From: Peteryoungia algae | GTDB taxonomy: Bacteria; Pseudomonadota; Alphaproteobacteria; Rhizobiales; Rhizobiaceae | NCBI RefSeq assembly: GCF_030369675.1 | Contig: NZ_CP128477.1 | Coordinates: forward strand, 2,832,001-2,896,000 | DNA length: 64,000 bases | Direction: 5' to 3' | In this document: piece after piece, positions 26,617 to 35,948 of the stretch | Layout of the letters: every line of letters starts with the position of its first letter | Numbering within the stretch: the first letter of the stretch is position 1 | Position numbers and translations under genes: made by a program | The notes under the pieces: generated by a model | The model's database searches: none | What the model was told of the DNA's origin: nothing | What the model saw: the letters and a program-made list of their open reading frames with translations, nothing else

Positions 26617-26641
26617 GGAACGAACGAGCGACATCTCAGTT
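26617..26641 (+). promoter_or_regulatory. EcfG-like promoter for the SWFGD/BON gene
   Basis: GGAAC 26617-26621, 16 bp, AGTT 26638-26641. The -35 is perfect and the -10 has one mismatch. The gene starts 48 bp further at 26689. Confidence 0.55.
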
Positions 26642-26688
26642 GGCCTGAGGCGGGCTGAACCCGCCTTCCCGACCGAAAGGAGGACACA

Positions 26689-27432
26689 ATGGTCAACCGG
26701 AACTACAACTGGGACAACGAACAGCCACGTGGCGAAGGTCAGCGCCGCGGGCCGACGGGAAACTATGGTCCAGGCGAAAGCGGCTTTGTGCGCGGCTACG
26801 GCGAAAACCGACCGGATGCGGATCGCTATGACGCGGAACGCCAGCGCGACTACGGGATGGACGGCGGCTATGGCGCGAGTGGATCACGATATCCACGCAT
26901 GGGACGCGCCGACTGGACCACCGACGACCTCGCATATGCCGGAGAATTGAGCGACCGGGGCTATGGCGATGACACCGGTCGATATGCCCGGGGTGCCGGA
27001 CGCGCCTATTACCCTTCTGACAGACCCTCTTATCGCGGCGGCTATGGCCGCCCGGACCGGGACCATGACGACGGGCGCGGCTTCGTCGATCGCGCCAGTG
27101 ATGAGGTTGCATCCTGGTTCGGTGATGAGGAAGCGGCACGCCGGCGCGAGATGGACGACCATCGCGGCAAGGGGCCGAGGGGATATCGCCGCTCGGACGC
27201 ACGCATTCTTGAAGACGCCAACGACCGTCTGGCCGACGATCCCGCCATCGATGCGTCGGACATCGAGGTCACGGTAAAGGACGCCGAGGTGACACTCGGC
27301 GGCCATGTGACCGACCGTTTCGAGAAGCGCCGGGCCGAAGACTGCGTCGAACGTGTCAGTGGTGTGAAGCATGTGCAGAACAACCTGCGCATCCGGATAT
27401 CAGGCGAAGGCAGCGTCATGACGCAAGCCTGA
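26689..27432 (+). CDS. SWFGD/BON domain protein
   Basis: A 247-residue hydrophilic protein. The N-terminal two-thirds is low-complexity, rich in Gly, Tyr, Arg and Asp (RGYGENRPDADRYDAERQRD). A SWFGD motif (ASDEVASWFGDEEAARRREM, about residues 136-155) and a C-terminal BON domain follow (about 170-240: RILEDANDRLADDPAIDASD, VTLGGHVTDRFEKRRAEDCV). BON domains bind membranes or lipids; SWFGD/BON proteins appear in alphaproteobacterial stress regulons. GGAGG at good spacing supports the ATG at 26689. No signal peptide is visible. Confidence 0.85.
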   Translation: MVNRNYNWDNEQPRGEGQRRGPTGNYGPGESGFVRGYGENRPDADRYDAERQRDYGMDGGYGASGSRYPRMGRADWTTDDLAYAGELSDRGYGDDTGRYARGAGRAYYPSDRPSYRGGYGRPDRDHDDGRGFVDRASDEVASWFGDEEAARRREMDDHRGKGPRGYRRSDARILEDANDRLADDPAIDASDIEVTVKDAEVTLGGHVTDRFEKRRAEDCVERVSGVKHVQNNLRIRISGEGSVMTQA

Positions 27433-27457
27433 CATGCTGCAGGCCTGCCCGGCGAAC

Positions 27458-29305
27458 TCAGCCACGAAGGGCGCGCAGGGCGTTCAGGATGACGGCAACG
27501 TCGATCACTTCCTGGAGAAGCGCACCCTGGACCGGCGTCAGGTAGCCGAAGGCGGCAAGCACCATGGCGCCGCCCGACAATACGAGCCCGGCAATGGCAC
27601 TTTGCCGGGCAATGTTGCGCGATCGCCTGGCGATGCCGCAAGCCAAGGGCAGTCTTGCCAGATCATCCGCAAGCAGCACCGCATCTGCCGCTTCGGATGA
27701 GGCGGCGGAACCCCGCACCCCGATCGCCACCCCGACATCGGATAGGGCAAGCGCCGGCGCGTCGTTGACACCGTCCCCCACCATCATCACCACACCGTCG
27801 AGGCGTTCCCGGCGAATGAGCTCCAGCTTGTCTTCCGGCGTGAGATCGCCGGCAACGGCGTCGAGGCCGAGCGTGGCTGAGGCCTTCTCGGCGACATCCG
27901 TGCGGTCCCCGGACGCCATGACGATGCGGCGGATGCCACCGGCGCGAAAGGCGGCAATCGCCACATCCGCATCCTGGCGAATGGCGTCGGACAACAGGAT
28001 GAGGCCGGCGGCCCGTCCGTCAATACCGACCGCGACGATAGCGGTGCCGCTGTCGACGCCGGTACGGTTGAAGGCTTCACCTGCCGAAAGCTGGGACAGC
28101 ACGTACCGGCTGCCACCAAGCGCGACGCGACGGTCACCCACAAGGCCGGACAGGCCGCGGCCTGCATCCTCCACGACAGTCTGGGGAAGAACCAGGGCAA
28201 GCCCGCGCGCGGTCGCCGCCCGGACGAGCGCTTCGGCAGCGACGTGGCCCGAGGCCTGGTCGAGCGAGGCGGCAAGTGCGAGAACGTCATCGGCGGTAAA
28301 GCCCGGTTCCGGCCTGACATCGCCGACTTCGGGGCGCGCCGAGGTGATGGTACCGGTCTTGTCAACCACGACTGTTGTGACGGCGGCCAGCGCTTCCAGT
28401 GCGCCGGCGGTCTTCACCAGCACGCCATGGGAGGCGACCCGCGACATGCCGGCAATCACGGCAACCGGCACGGCGAGGATCAACGGACAGGGCGTGGCAA
28501 CAACGAGCACGGCCAGCGCTCGCGTCGGATCGCCGCTCCACCACCAGGCGCCACCGGCAAGGAGAAGTGTAACGGCGAGAAAGACAAGCGCATAACGATC
28601 CGCCATGCGCGCCATCGGAGCCCGGCTGGCCTGCGCCTGTTCGACGAGACGCACGATGCCGGCATAGGTGCTTTCAGCGGATTCGCGCAGCACCAGCAGA
28701 TCGAAGGCATCGCCGAGAACGGTGGCACCACTCGGCACTTCATGGCCCCGCTGGATGGGCACCGGGAGAGATTCCCCCGTCAGTGCCGAAAGATCGAGAA
28801 CTGCGGACGGAGCAAGCAGGCGGCCATCGACAGGAACCACTTCGCCCTTGCGCACGAGGATCCGATCTCGCGGCTGAAGCGCCTCGATGGGCACACTTTC
28901 CAGGCTCTGGTTCCGATAGAGCATGGCGGTGCGCGAGACACGTCCGAGCAGCGCCGTCATGTCGCGCCGGGCGCGACCTTCGGCAAAGCTTTCGAGCAAC
29001 TGCCCGCCGGCATACATGACCGCAACGATGGCGGCGGCGAGGTTCTCGCCCAGCGCGAGGCCGACGCCGATCGAAAGCGCGGCAATGGCATCCACACCCA
29101 TCCGGCCATTCAGAAGTGCACGCAGGATATCGAGGACGAGGGCGACGAGCACGGCACCGCCGCCGAAGAACCAGATCCTCGCCGCCTGGTCGGACTGGCC
29201 CGCAAGAAAGAACACCCCACCGCCGACAAGGCAGACAAAGGCAAGCGCCGCGAGGAGGATCGGCAGGCTTTCACGCAATCGTGTCGGCTTCAACAAGTCC
29301 GGCAT
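27458..29305 (-). CDS. Heavy-metal P1B-type ATPase lacking an N-terminal metal-binding domain
   Basis: A 615-residue P-type ATPase. The order of elements is membrane helices (from residue 13), actuator loop with TGES (176-179), membrane motif ATPCPLILAVP (TPC at 271-273 where copper pumps have CPC), phosphorylation motif DKTGT (315-319), nucleotide domain, and GDGVNDAPAL. No HMA or His-rich metal-binding domain is present. The nucleotide-domain HP dipeptide of P1B pumps reads GHV (ASGHVAAEALV). The metal cannot be assigned; divalent ions (Zn, Cd, Co) are possible. It is convergent with the BON gene and divergent from dxr. Confidence 0.87.
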   Translation of the reverse strand: MPDLLKPTRLRESLPILLAALAFVCLVGGGVFFLAGQSDQAARIWFFGGGAVLVALVLDILRALLNGRMGVDAIAALSIGVGLALGENLAAAIVAVMYAGGQLLESFAEGRARRDMTALLGRVSRTAMLYRNQSLESVPIEALQPRDRILVRKGEVVPVDGRLLAPSAVLDLSALTGESLPVPIQRGHEVPSGATVLGDAFDLLVLRESAESTYAGIVRLVEQAQASRAPMARMADRYALVFLAVTLLLAGGAWWWSGDPTRALAVLVVATPCPLILAVPVAVIAGMSRVASHGVLVKTAGALEALAAVTTVVVDKTGTITSARPEVGDVRPEPGFTADDVLALAASLDQASGHVAAEALVRAATARGLALVLPQTVVEDAGRGLSGLVGDRRVALGGSRYVLSQLSAGEAFNRTGVDSGTAIVAVGIDGRAAGLILLSDAIRQDADVAIAAFRAGGIRRIVMASGDRTDVAEKASATLGLDAVAGDLTPEDKLELIRRERLDGVVMMVGDGVNDAPALALSDVGVAIGVRGSAASSEAADAVLLADDLARLPLACGIARRSRNIARQSAIAGLVLSGGAMVLAAFGYLTPVQGALLQEVIDVAVILNALRALRG

Positions 29306-29388
29306 TCTCCCTTTCCAGAGGTGCTGGCGAAAGGTCGAATCCGACCTCTCTTGCTGGTCTTCTCTTTCCCTTGTAGAGCCTTCTGAGC

Positions 29389-30597
29389 ATGAAGCAATCG
29401 GACGTAAGAAGCATGATCGACAATGCCCGGCCCCGGCGCCTCTCAGTCCTCGGCTCGACCGGCTCGATCGGTGTGAACACGCTGGACGTCATTGACCAGC
29501 TCGGTGGCCGCGACAGTTTCGAGATCATGGCTCTGACCGGCAACGGCAATCTCGACCTGCTGGCCGAACAGGCGCGGCGCACCGGGGCCAAGCTCGCGGT
29601 GACCGCCGACGAGAGCCAGTACATGACGCTCAAGGACCTCCTGTCAGGATCGGGCATCGACGTGGCCGCGGGCACAAGCGGCCTGGACGAGGCCGCCGAC
29701 ATGGATGCCGGCTGGGTGATGGCCGCGATCGTCGGCACGGCAGGTCTTGCGCCCACATTGAAAGCCGCAGCACGCGGCGCCGACATCGCGCTCGCCAACA
29801 AGGAATGCCTCGTCTCTGCCGGCCATCTCTTCGTCGATGCGGTGAAGAAAGGCGGCGGACGCCTGATCCCCGTCGACAGCGAGCATTCGGCGATCTTCCA
29901 GTGTCTCGAAGCCGAACAGCGCCACGCGCTCGAGCGCATCGTGCTCACTGCCTCGGGTGGCCCTTTCCGCACCCATAGCCGCGAACAGATGGCCAATGTC
30001 ACCGTGCAGACGGCGCGCTCCCATCCCAACTGGTCGATGGGCCTGAAGATCTCCGTCGGCAGCGCTTCGATGTTCAACAAGGCACTGGAAATGATCGAGG
30101 CCAAGCACCTCTTTGACATCAGCCCCGACCAGATCGAGGTCGTCGTGCATCCGCAATCGATCATCCATTCCATGGTGGGGTATACAGATGGCTCCGTCAT
30201 CGCCCAGCTCGGCGTGCCCGACATGCGCACCGCCATCGGCTATGCGCTGACCTATCCGAAGCGGCCGGCGCTCAACGTCGACCGGCTGGATTTTGCCAAG
30301 CTCGCACGGCTCGATTTCGAAGCCCCGGACGAGACCCGGTTTCCCGCACTTCGCCTGGCCCGCACGGCGCTGGAGCGCGGCGGCCTGCAGGGCGCGATCC
30401 TCAACGCCGCCGAAGAGACCGCCTTCGATGCCTTTGTCGAGGAGAAGATCGGGTTCCTGGACATGGCTGACGTGGTGGAGATTGTCATGGACGCGCTGGT
30501 CGAGGGCGTGCCTGCCGAGACCGTTGCCGACGTGTATGCGGCCGACAGGCAAGCGCGCCGCAAGGCGGCAGAGGTCATCGCAAGGCGGGCCGGCTGA
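29389..30597 (+). CDS. dxr: 1-deoxy-D-xylulose 5-phosphate reductoisomerase
   Basis: A 402-residue enzyme of the MEP isoprenoid pathway, converting DXP to MEP with NADPH. Motifs are LGSTGSIGVNTLDVI (NADPH binding, about 21-35), LANKECLVSAG, PVDSEHSAIFQC (metal-binding D and E), LTASGGPFR and HPNWSMGLKISVGSASMFNK-type substrate loop. Full length. In-frame ATG at 29413 is a shorter alternative start. It has its own terminator and sits between the metal ATPase (divergent) and hemA (convergent). Confidence 0.97.
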   Translation: MKQSDVRSMIDNARPRRLSVLGSTGSIGVNTLDVIDQLGGRDSFEIMALTGNGNLDLLAEQARRTGAKLAVTADESQYMTLKDLLSGSGIDVAAGTSGLDEAADMDAGWVMAAIVGTAGLAPTLKAAARGADIALANKECLVSAGHLFVDAVKKGGGRLIPVDSEHSAIFQCLEAEQRHALERIVLTASGGPFRTHSREQMANVTVQTARSHPNWSMGLKISVGSASMFNKALEMIEAKHLFDISPDQIEVVVHPQSIIHSMVGYTDGSVIAQLGVPDMRTAIGYALTYPKRPALNVDRLDFAKLARLDFEAPDETRFPALRLARTALERGGLQGAILNAAEETAFDAFVEEKIGFLDMADVVEIVMDALVEGVPAETVADVYAADRQARRKAAEVIARRAG

Positions 30598-30621
30598 CCT
30601 GAAGCGACCAGCCCAAATCAG

Positions 30622-30651
30622 AAACGGGCCGCGTCACCGCAGCCCGTTTTT
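30622..30651 (+). terminator. Intrinsic terminator after dxr
   Basis: AAACGGGC 30622-30629 pairs with GCCCGTTT 30642-30649, followed by a T-tract. It lies between the convergent dxr and hemA. Confidence 0.75.
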
Positions 30652-30675
30652 CAATGTTTGGAGATTTTAGTCCAA

Positions 30676-31890
30676 TCAAGCCACTGCTCGGGCGAGCGCG
30701 CAGCGCGACCAGAGTTGATGCAGCGAAGAGACCAGGTGTTCGAGGTCGGCATCGGAATGCAGCGGCGTCGGCGTGATGCGCAGCCGCTCGGTCTTTTTCG
30801 GGACCGTCGGATAGTTGATCGGCTGCACGTAGATGGAACAGTTGTCGAGCAGCAGGTCGGAGATCCACTTGCACTTGGCGGCATCACCGACGAGCACAGG
30901 CACGATGTGGCTCGGGTTCTGCACATGCGGAATGCCGGCCTTGTCGAGCATGAAGCGCAGACGGCGCACGCGCTCCTGATGGGCAAAACGCTCGACCTGG
31001 CTGGTCTTCAGATGGCGGATCGAGGCGACGGCACCGGCGGCCAGCGCCGGCGGCAGAGCCGTCGTGAAGATGAAGCCGGAAGCGAAGGAACGGACAAAGT
31101 CGCAAAGCGCCGTCGAGGCCGCGATGTAACCGCCCATGACACCAAAGGCCTTGCCGAGCGTGCCTTCGATCACCGTCAGGCGATGCATCAGGCCTTCGCG
31201 TTCGGCAATGCCGCCACCATGCGCGCCGTACATGCCGACGGCATGGACTTCATCGAGATAGGTCATCGCGCCATACTTGTCGGCGAGATCGCAGATTTCC
31301 TTGATCGGCGCGATGTCGCCATCCATCGAATAGACGGACTCAAACGCGATCATCTTCGGCGCGCGCGGATCGGCGGCGGCCAGCTTGGCTTCGAGATCCT
31401 TGACGTCGTTGTGCTTCCAGATGACGCGCTCGGCCTTGGAATGGCGAATGCCTTCGATCATCGAGGCGTGGTTGAGGGCATCCGAGAAGATGATGAGGCC
31501 CGGGATCTTGGCACCGAGCGTGCCGAGCGCTGCCCAGTTCGAGACATAGCCAGAGGTAAAGATCAGCGCCGATTCCTTGCCGTGAAGGTCGGCGAGTTCG
31601 CGCTCGAGCAGAACGTGGTAGTGGTTGGTGCCAGAAATATTCCGGGTGCCTCCCGCACCCGCGCCACAGTCATCGATGGCCTGTTTCATGGCCTCGATGA
31701 CAATAGGGTTCTGGCCCATGCCGAGATAGTCGTTGGAGCACCAGACAGTCACCTCCTCGGTGCCGTTCTCGGTGTAGCGGGTCGCGCGCGGAAAATTGCC
31801 GCGCTGGCGTTCCAAATCAGCGAAGACGCGGTACCGGCCTTCCTCGTGAAGCCCCGCGAGCTGATCCTTGAAAAACGCCTCGAAATCCAT
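30676..31890 (-). CDS. hemA: 5-aminolevulinate synthase
   Basis: A 404-residue PLP enzyme condensing glycine and succinyl-CoA to 5-aminolevulinate, the first step of heme and B12 synthesis by the C4 route of alphaproteobacteria. Diagnostic segments are [61 protein letters not shown] and the PLP lysine K247 in GTLGKAFG. Full length. It is monocistronic. About 150 bp upstream lies a near-perfect FNR/FixK-like box, consistent with oxygen-responsive control. Confidence 0.97.
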   Translation of the reverse strand: MDFEAFFKDQLAGLHEEGRYRVFADLERQRGNFPRATRYTENGTEEVTVWCSNDYLGMGQNPIVIEAMKQAIDDCGAGAGGTRNISGTNHYHVLLERELADLHGKESALIFTSGYVSNWAALGTLGAKIPGLIIFSDALNHASMIEGIRHSKAERVIWKHNDVKDLEAKLAAADPRAPKMIAFESVYSMDGDIAPIKEICDLADKYGAMTYLDEVHAVGMYGAHGGGIAEREGLMHRLTVIEGTLGKAFGVMGGYIAASTALCDFVRSFASGFIFTTALPPALAAGAVASIRHLKTSQVERFAHQERVRRLRFMLDKAGIPHVQNPSHIVPVLVGDAAKCKWISDLLLDNCSIYVQPINYPTVPKKTERLRITPTPLHSDADLEHLVSSLHQLWSRCALARAVA

Positions 31891-32036
31891 GCTTAAACTC
31901 CAGTCTACGAAACTCTTTTGTGTCTCTCGGGCGCCGGGGTCAAGCCCGGTATTGTAAATTCATTCTAAACTGCGACAAATGGCGCGAATATTAGAACAGC
32001 CACACATAGATACTAGCGGATTGCGCCAAGGCAAAC

Positions 32037-32050
32037 TTGATCTGCGTCAA
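32037..32050. promoter_or_regulatory. FNR/FixK-like box upstream of hemA
   Basis: TTGAT-CTGC-GTCAA, one mismatch to TTGAT-N4-ATCAA. It lies about 147 bp upstream of the hemA start and just outside the cox operon terminator. Oxygen-responsive FNR boxes before hemA are established in relatives. Confidence 0.5.
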
Positions 32051-32057
32051 ACTCGGT

Positions 32058-32086
32058 AAAAAAGGGCGGCCGAAGCCGCCCTTTTT
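32058..32086. terminator. Bidirectional intrinsic terminator after coxM
   Basis: GGGCGGC 32064-32070 and GCCGCCC 32075-32081 with a CGAA loop, flanked by A-tract 32058-32063 and T-tract 32082-32086. It ends the minus-strand cox operon and insulates it from the hemA promoter region. Confidence 0.85.
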
Positions 32087-32111
32087 CAGTCCTCCTGAAA
32101 CGGAAGCGTCG

Positions 32112-32912
32112 TCAGGAGGACTGGACTGCGCGTTTGGCCATTACCCGGACGAGATTTGCACGGTATTCCGCGGTGCAATGAAGATCCGACATCAGCTCCG
32201 ACGAATCGATGTCCACGGCAGCGGCGGCATCCGGCGACCAGTTGGCCGAAAGCGCCGCTTCGAGACCCGCATGGCGGAAGACACCGGTGGAGCCGGCACC
32301 GGTGACAGCGACACGGACGCCACCGGGCCCCTTCGAGACGAAGACGCCGGTCATCGCGTAACGCGAAGCCGGATTGGCGAACTTGGCATAACCAGCCCTC
32401 TCCGGCGCATCGAAGCGGACGGCCGTGATGATCTCGTCCTCGGCCAATGCCGTTTCGAACAGGCTGACGAAGAAGTCGTCGGCCGCGATTTCGCGACGGC
32501 TGGTCACGACCGTTGCACCAAGGCCGAGCACGGCCGACGGATAATCCGCCGCCGGATCGTCATTGGCAACCGAGCCGCCGATCGTGCCCAGATGGCGCAC
32601 ATGTGGATCCCCGATCATCGCGGCAAGGTTCGAGATCGCCGGACAGACCGCGCGGATTTCCGCTGAAGAGGCGACCTCCGCATGGGTGACGGCAGCCCCG
32701 ATCGTGACGCGCCGCCCCTCGACCTTGATCCCCTTGAGGGTCTCGATATGCCTGAGGTCAACGAGGTCCGACGGCTGGGCGAGGCGCTGCTTCAGCGCAG
32801 CGATCAGGGTCTGGCCGCCGGCGATGAATTTGCCGTCCTCGGCACCGGACAGAAGCCTGCCGGCATCCTCGACCGTCGAGGCCCGATGGTAGCTGGTGGA
32901 ATAGAGGTGCAT
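32112..32912 (-). CDS. coxM: CO dehydrogenase-type medium subunit (FAD-binding)
   Basis: A 266-residue FAD-binding subunit of the xanthine dehydrogenase family. FAD loop motifs are GGQTLIAALKQRLAQP (AGGQT class) near residue 32 and TIGGSVANDDPAADYPS near 110, then the C-terminal CO_deh_flav_C domain. It transfers electrons from the [2Fe-2S] subunit to an acceptor. It is the last gene of the minus-strand coxS-coxL-coxM set, 15 bp after coxL. The S-L-M order is that of form II CODH-like enzymes, whose physiological substrate is often unproven. Confidence 0.9.
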   Translation of the reverse strand: MHLYSTSYHRASTVEDAGRLLSGAEDGKFIAGGQTLIAALKQRLAQPSDLVDLRHIETLKGIKVEGRRVTIGAAVTHAEVASSAEIRAVCPAISNLAAMIGDPHVRHLGTIGGSVANDDPAADYPSAVLGLGATVVTSRREIAADDFFVSLFETALAEDEIITAVRFDAPERAGYAKFANPASRYAMTGVFVSKGPGGVRVAVTGAGSTGVFRHAGLEAALSANWSPDAAAAVDIDSSELMSDLHCTAEYRANLVRVMAKRAVQSS

Positions 32913-32927
32913 GGTCCTAGTCCTCCC

Positions 32928-35294
32928 TTATTCGGCGGCCTGGCGGGTCGCATTGGCCTGGAGCGCACTCCAGACGGCAAGCGGCGTCGCCGGCATATTG
33001 AGGTTGTTGTTGCCAATCGCGTCCGTGATCGCGTTGATCAGCGCCGGTGGAGAACCGATCGCACCCGCTTCGCCACAGCCCTTGATGCCGAGCGGATTGC
33101 CCGGACATGGGGTATTCTGATGCGAGACATTGAAGGACGGCAGGTCGTCCGCGCGCGGCATGGCATAATCCATGTAACTCGCCGTCAGCAGCTGGCCCGT
33201 CTGCGGATCGTAATGCACGGCCTCCAGCAGTGCCTGGCCGATGCCCTGCGCGATCCCGCCATGCACCTGACCCTCGACGATCATCGGATTGATGATATTG
33301 CCGAAGTCGTCGGCTGCGACGAACTGGATAATCTCGGTCTTGCCCGTTTCGGGATCGACCTCAACTTCCGCGATGTAGCAGCCGGCCGGGAAGGTGAAGT
33401 TGGACGGGTCGTAGAAGGCACCTTCCTTCAGACCCGGCTCCATGCCGGACGGCAGATTATGCGCGGTATAGGCCGCAAGCGCCACCTGGAACCAGGGAAG
33501 CGTCTTGTCGGTCCCGGCGACCTTGAGCTCGCCATTTTCGATGACGATGTCGCTCTCGTCCGCCTCCATCAGATGGGCCGCGATCTTCTTGGCCTTCGCC
33601 TCGACCTTGTCGAGCGCCTTGACGATGGCCGACATTCCGACGGCGCCGGAGCGCGAGCCATAGGTACCCATGCCCATCTGCACCTTGTCGGTGTCGCCAT
33701 GCACGATCGAGACATTGTCGATCGGCAGGCCGAAACGTTCCGTAACAAGCTGGGCAAATGTGGTCTCATGGCCCTGGCCATGGCTATGCGAGCCGGTCAG
33801 GACTTCGACGGTACCGACCGCATTGACGCGGACCTCGGCCGATTCCCACAGGCCTACACCTGCGCCGAGCGAGCCGACCGCAGCCGAAGGCGCAATGCCG
33901 CAGGCCTCGATATAGCAGCTCATGCCGATGCCGCGCAGCTTGCCGCGCCGGGCAGCTTCCGCCTTTCGGCCCGCAAACCCGTTCCAGTCGGCAGCACCCA
34001 TGGCAGCGTCGAGCGAGGCGTCGTAATCGCCGGCGTCGTAACACATGATGACGGGCGTCTGGTACGGGAAGGTCCGGACGAAGTTCTGCCGGCGGAGGTC
34101 TGCCGGAGAGACGCCCAGTTCGCGTGCCGCCGTCTCGACGGTGCGCTCCAGAAGATAGGTCGCTTCGGGCCGTCCGGCGCCACGATAGGCGTCGACTGGC
34201 ACGGTATTGGTGTAGACGGTGCGGACATTGGCGTGGATCGCCGGGATCGCATACTGGCCCGAGAGCAGCGTGGCATAGAGATAGGTCGGGACCGAGGACG
34301 AGAAGAGCGACATATAGGCGCCGAGATTGGCGACCGTATCGACTTTCAGCCCGATGATGTTGTTGTCCTTGTCGAAGGCCATTTTTACCTTCGAAACATG
34401 ATCGCGGCCATGCGCATCGGTGAGAAAGGCCTCGGTGCGGTCCGACGTCCATTTGACCGGTACGCCTGTTTTCTTCGAGGCCCAGAGACAGACGATCTCT
34501 TCCGGATAAATGTAGATCTTCGAGCCGAAGCCACCGCCAACGTCGGGCGCGATGACGCGCAGCTTGTTTTCCGGCGCGACATTGTAGAAGGCGCTCATGA
34601 CAAGGCGCGCGACATGCGGGTTCTGCGAGGTGGTGTAGCAGGTATAATGGTCTTCCGCGGTGTCATAGATGCCAAGTGTCGCGCGCGGCTCCATCGGGTT
34701 CGGCGAGAGCCGGTTGTTGAGGATCTCGATTTCGGTGACGTGCGCGGCACGGGCGATCGCGGCGTCCGCCAATGCGCTGTCGCCGATCTCCCAGTCGAAG
34801 ATCAGGTTGCCGGGGGCTTCCGGATGGATTTGTGGTGCGCCTGATTTAAGCGCATCGATGGCGCCGGTGACGACGGGAAGCTCCTCGTATTCGACCATGA
34901 CGGCTTCGGAGGCGTCGCGTGCCTCGCCAAAGCTGTCGGCGACGACGATGGCGACGGCATCGCCGACATAACGCACGATGTCATGCGCCAAGGGCCGCCA
35001 GGCCCCCATCTTCATCGGCGAGCCATCCTTGGAATGCACCATCCAGCCGCAGATCAGGTTGCCGATGCCATCGGCCAGCAGCTGCTTGCCGTCGAGAACG
35101 TCGATGACGCCCGGCATGGCCTTCGCGGCAGAGACATCGATCGACTTGATCCGGGCATGCGCATAGGGCGAACGGACGAAATAGGCATATTTCATGCCGG
35201 GGACGACCATGTCGTCGGTATACCGGCCCTTGCCGGTCAGAAAACGCTTGTCTTCCTTGCGCGCCACGCGTGCGCCGATTCCTTCAACACCCAT
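32928..35294 (-). CDS. coxL: CO dehydrogenase-type large molybdopterin subunit, form II
   Basis: A 788-residue molybdenum hydroxylase large subunit. The active-site loop reads AYRGAGR (369-375), the form II signature; form I CO dehydrogenases have AYRCSFR with a copper-ligating Cys. Other family segments: GGGFGSKIYIYPEE, GQGHETTFAQL, KGCGEAGAIGSPPA near the end (catalytic Glu). It therefore probably does not carry the Mo-Cu centre and may oxidise another substrate. The ATG at 35294 follows GGAGAAGACA; the frame is open to 35384. A 165-bp gap separates it from coxS. Confidence 0.93.
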   Translation of the reverse strand: MGVEGIGARVARKEDKRFLTGKGRYTDDMVVPGMKYAYFVRSPYAHARIKSIDVSAAKAMPGVIDVLDGKQLLADGIGNLICGWMVHSKDGSPMKMGAWRPLAHDIVRYVGDAVAIVVADSFGEARDASEAVMVEYEELPVVTGAIDALKSGAPQIHPEAPGNLIFDWEIGDSALADAAIARAAHVTEIEILNNRLSPNPMEPRATLGIYDTAEDHYTCYTTSQNPHVARLVMSAFYNVAPENKLRVIAPDVGGGFGSKIYIYPEEIVCLWASKKTGVPVKWTSDRTEAFLTDAHGRDHVSKVKMAFDKDNNIIGLKVDTVANLGAYMSLFSSSVPTYLYATLLSGQYAIPAIHANVRTVYTNTVPVDAYRGAGRPEATYLLERTVETAARELGVSPADLRRQNFVRTFPYQTPVIMCYDAGDYDASLDAAMGAADWNGFAGRKAEAARRGKLRGIGMSCYIEACGIAPSAAVGSLGAGVGLWESAEVRVNAVGTVEVLTGSHSHGQGHETTFAQLVTERFGLPIDNVSIVHGDTDKVQMGMGTYGSRSGAVGMSAIVKALDKVEAKAKKIAAHLMEADESDIVIENGELKVAGTDKTLPWFQVALAAYTAHNLPSGMEPGLKEGAFYDPSNFTFPAGCYIAEVEVDPETGKTEIIQFVAADDFGNIINPMIVEGQVHGGIAQGIGQALLEAVHYDPQTGQLLTASYMDYAMPRADDLPSFNVSHQNTPCPGNPLGIKGCGEAGAIGSPPALINAITDAIGNNNLNMPATPLAVWSALQANATRQAAE

Positions 35295-35459
35295 TGTCTT
35301 CTCCTCCAGAGAAACAGGAATTAGGTCTAAAGCACCAGGCAGTAGCGTTTGGACTTGCAGCGTCATGACATTGGACGCGACCAAATTTCCGTGCCGGAAG
35401 GCAACACTGACAGAGCGTTCCTAGTGGCTATGGGCTAATGCCTACGTACACTCATCGCC

Positions 35460-35948
35460 TCACTCGGCGGCCTGACGGCCGGCTGTCATCGCTTCATTGG
35501 CCGAAAGCACGGCCTTGACGATGTTATGATAGCCCGTGCAGCGACAGATATTGCCCTCGAGCTCTTGGCGGACGGTGGCCTCGTCGAGCGCACCGTTGTG
35601 ACGACAGATCATGTCGAGCGCTGTCATCACCATGCCCGGCGTACAGAAGCCGCATTGCAGACCGTGATGTTCCTTGAAGGCCGCCTGAACCGGATGCAGC
35701 TCACCACCGGAAGAGATGCCCTCGATCGTCGTGATCGAGGATCCCGAGGCCTGGACGGCCAGGATCGAACAGCTCTTGATCGATTTGCCGTCCATGTGAA
35801 CGACACAGGTTCCGCATTGGGTGGTATCGCAGCCCACATGCGTTCCCGTGAGACCAAGCTTGTCGCGAATGAAATGCACGAGCAGGGTGCGATCCTCGCA
35901 CTCTCCGCTCACTGTCCGGCCATTCACCGTCAGTGTCACTTTAGCCAT
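35460..35948 (-). CDS. coxS: CO dehydrogenase-type small [2Fe-2S] subunit
   Basis: A 162-residue iron-sulfur subunit. The N-terminal plant-type [2Fe-2S] cluster uses C40, C45, C48 ([10 protein letters not shown]) and C60. The C-terminal four-helix cluster uses C99, C102 (CGFCTPG) and C135, C137 (ICRCTGY). It relays electrons from the molybdenum site in CoxL to FAD in CoxM. The start at 35948 follows GGAGGAAAAAC; the frame is open to 35978. It is the promoter-proximal gene of the cox set. Confidence 0.95.
   Translation of the reverse strand: MAKVTLTVNGRTVSGECEDRTLLVHFIRDKLGLTGTHVGCDTTQCGTCVVHMDGKSIKSCSILAVQASGSSITTIEGISSGGELHPVQAAFKEHHGLQCGFCTPGMVMTALDMICRHNGALDEATVRQELEGNICRCTGYHNIVKAVLSANEAMTAGRQAAE

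Noticed and set aside
22555..27432. Genomic island inserted at tRNA-Arg
   Set aside because: The stress block begins after a tRNA, but no repeat of the tRNA 3' end, integrase or compositional break was seen.
32682..34844. A 720-codon open frame on the plus strand
   Set aside because: It is antisense to coxM/coxL in GC-rich DNA, has no domain-like sequence and contains many charged low-complexity runs. The coxL reading is unambiguous.
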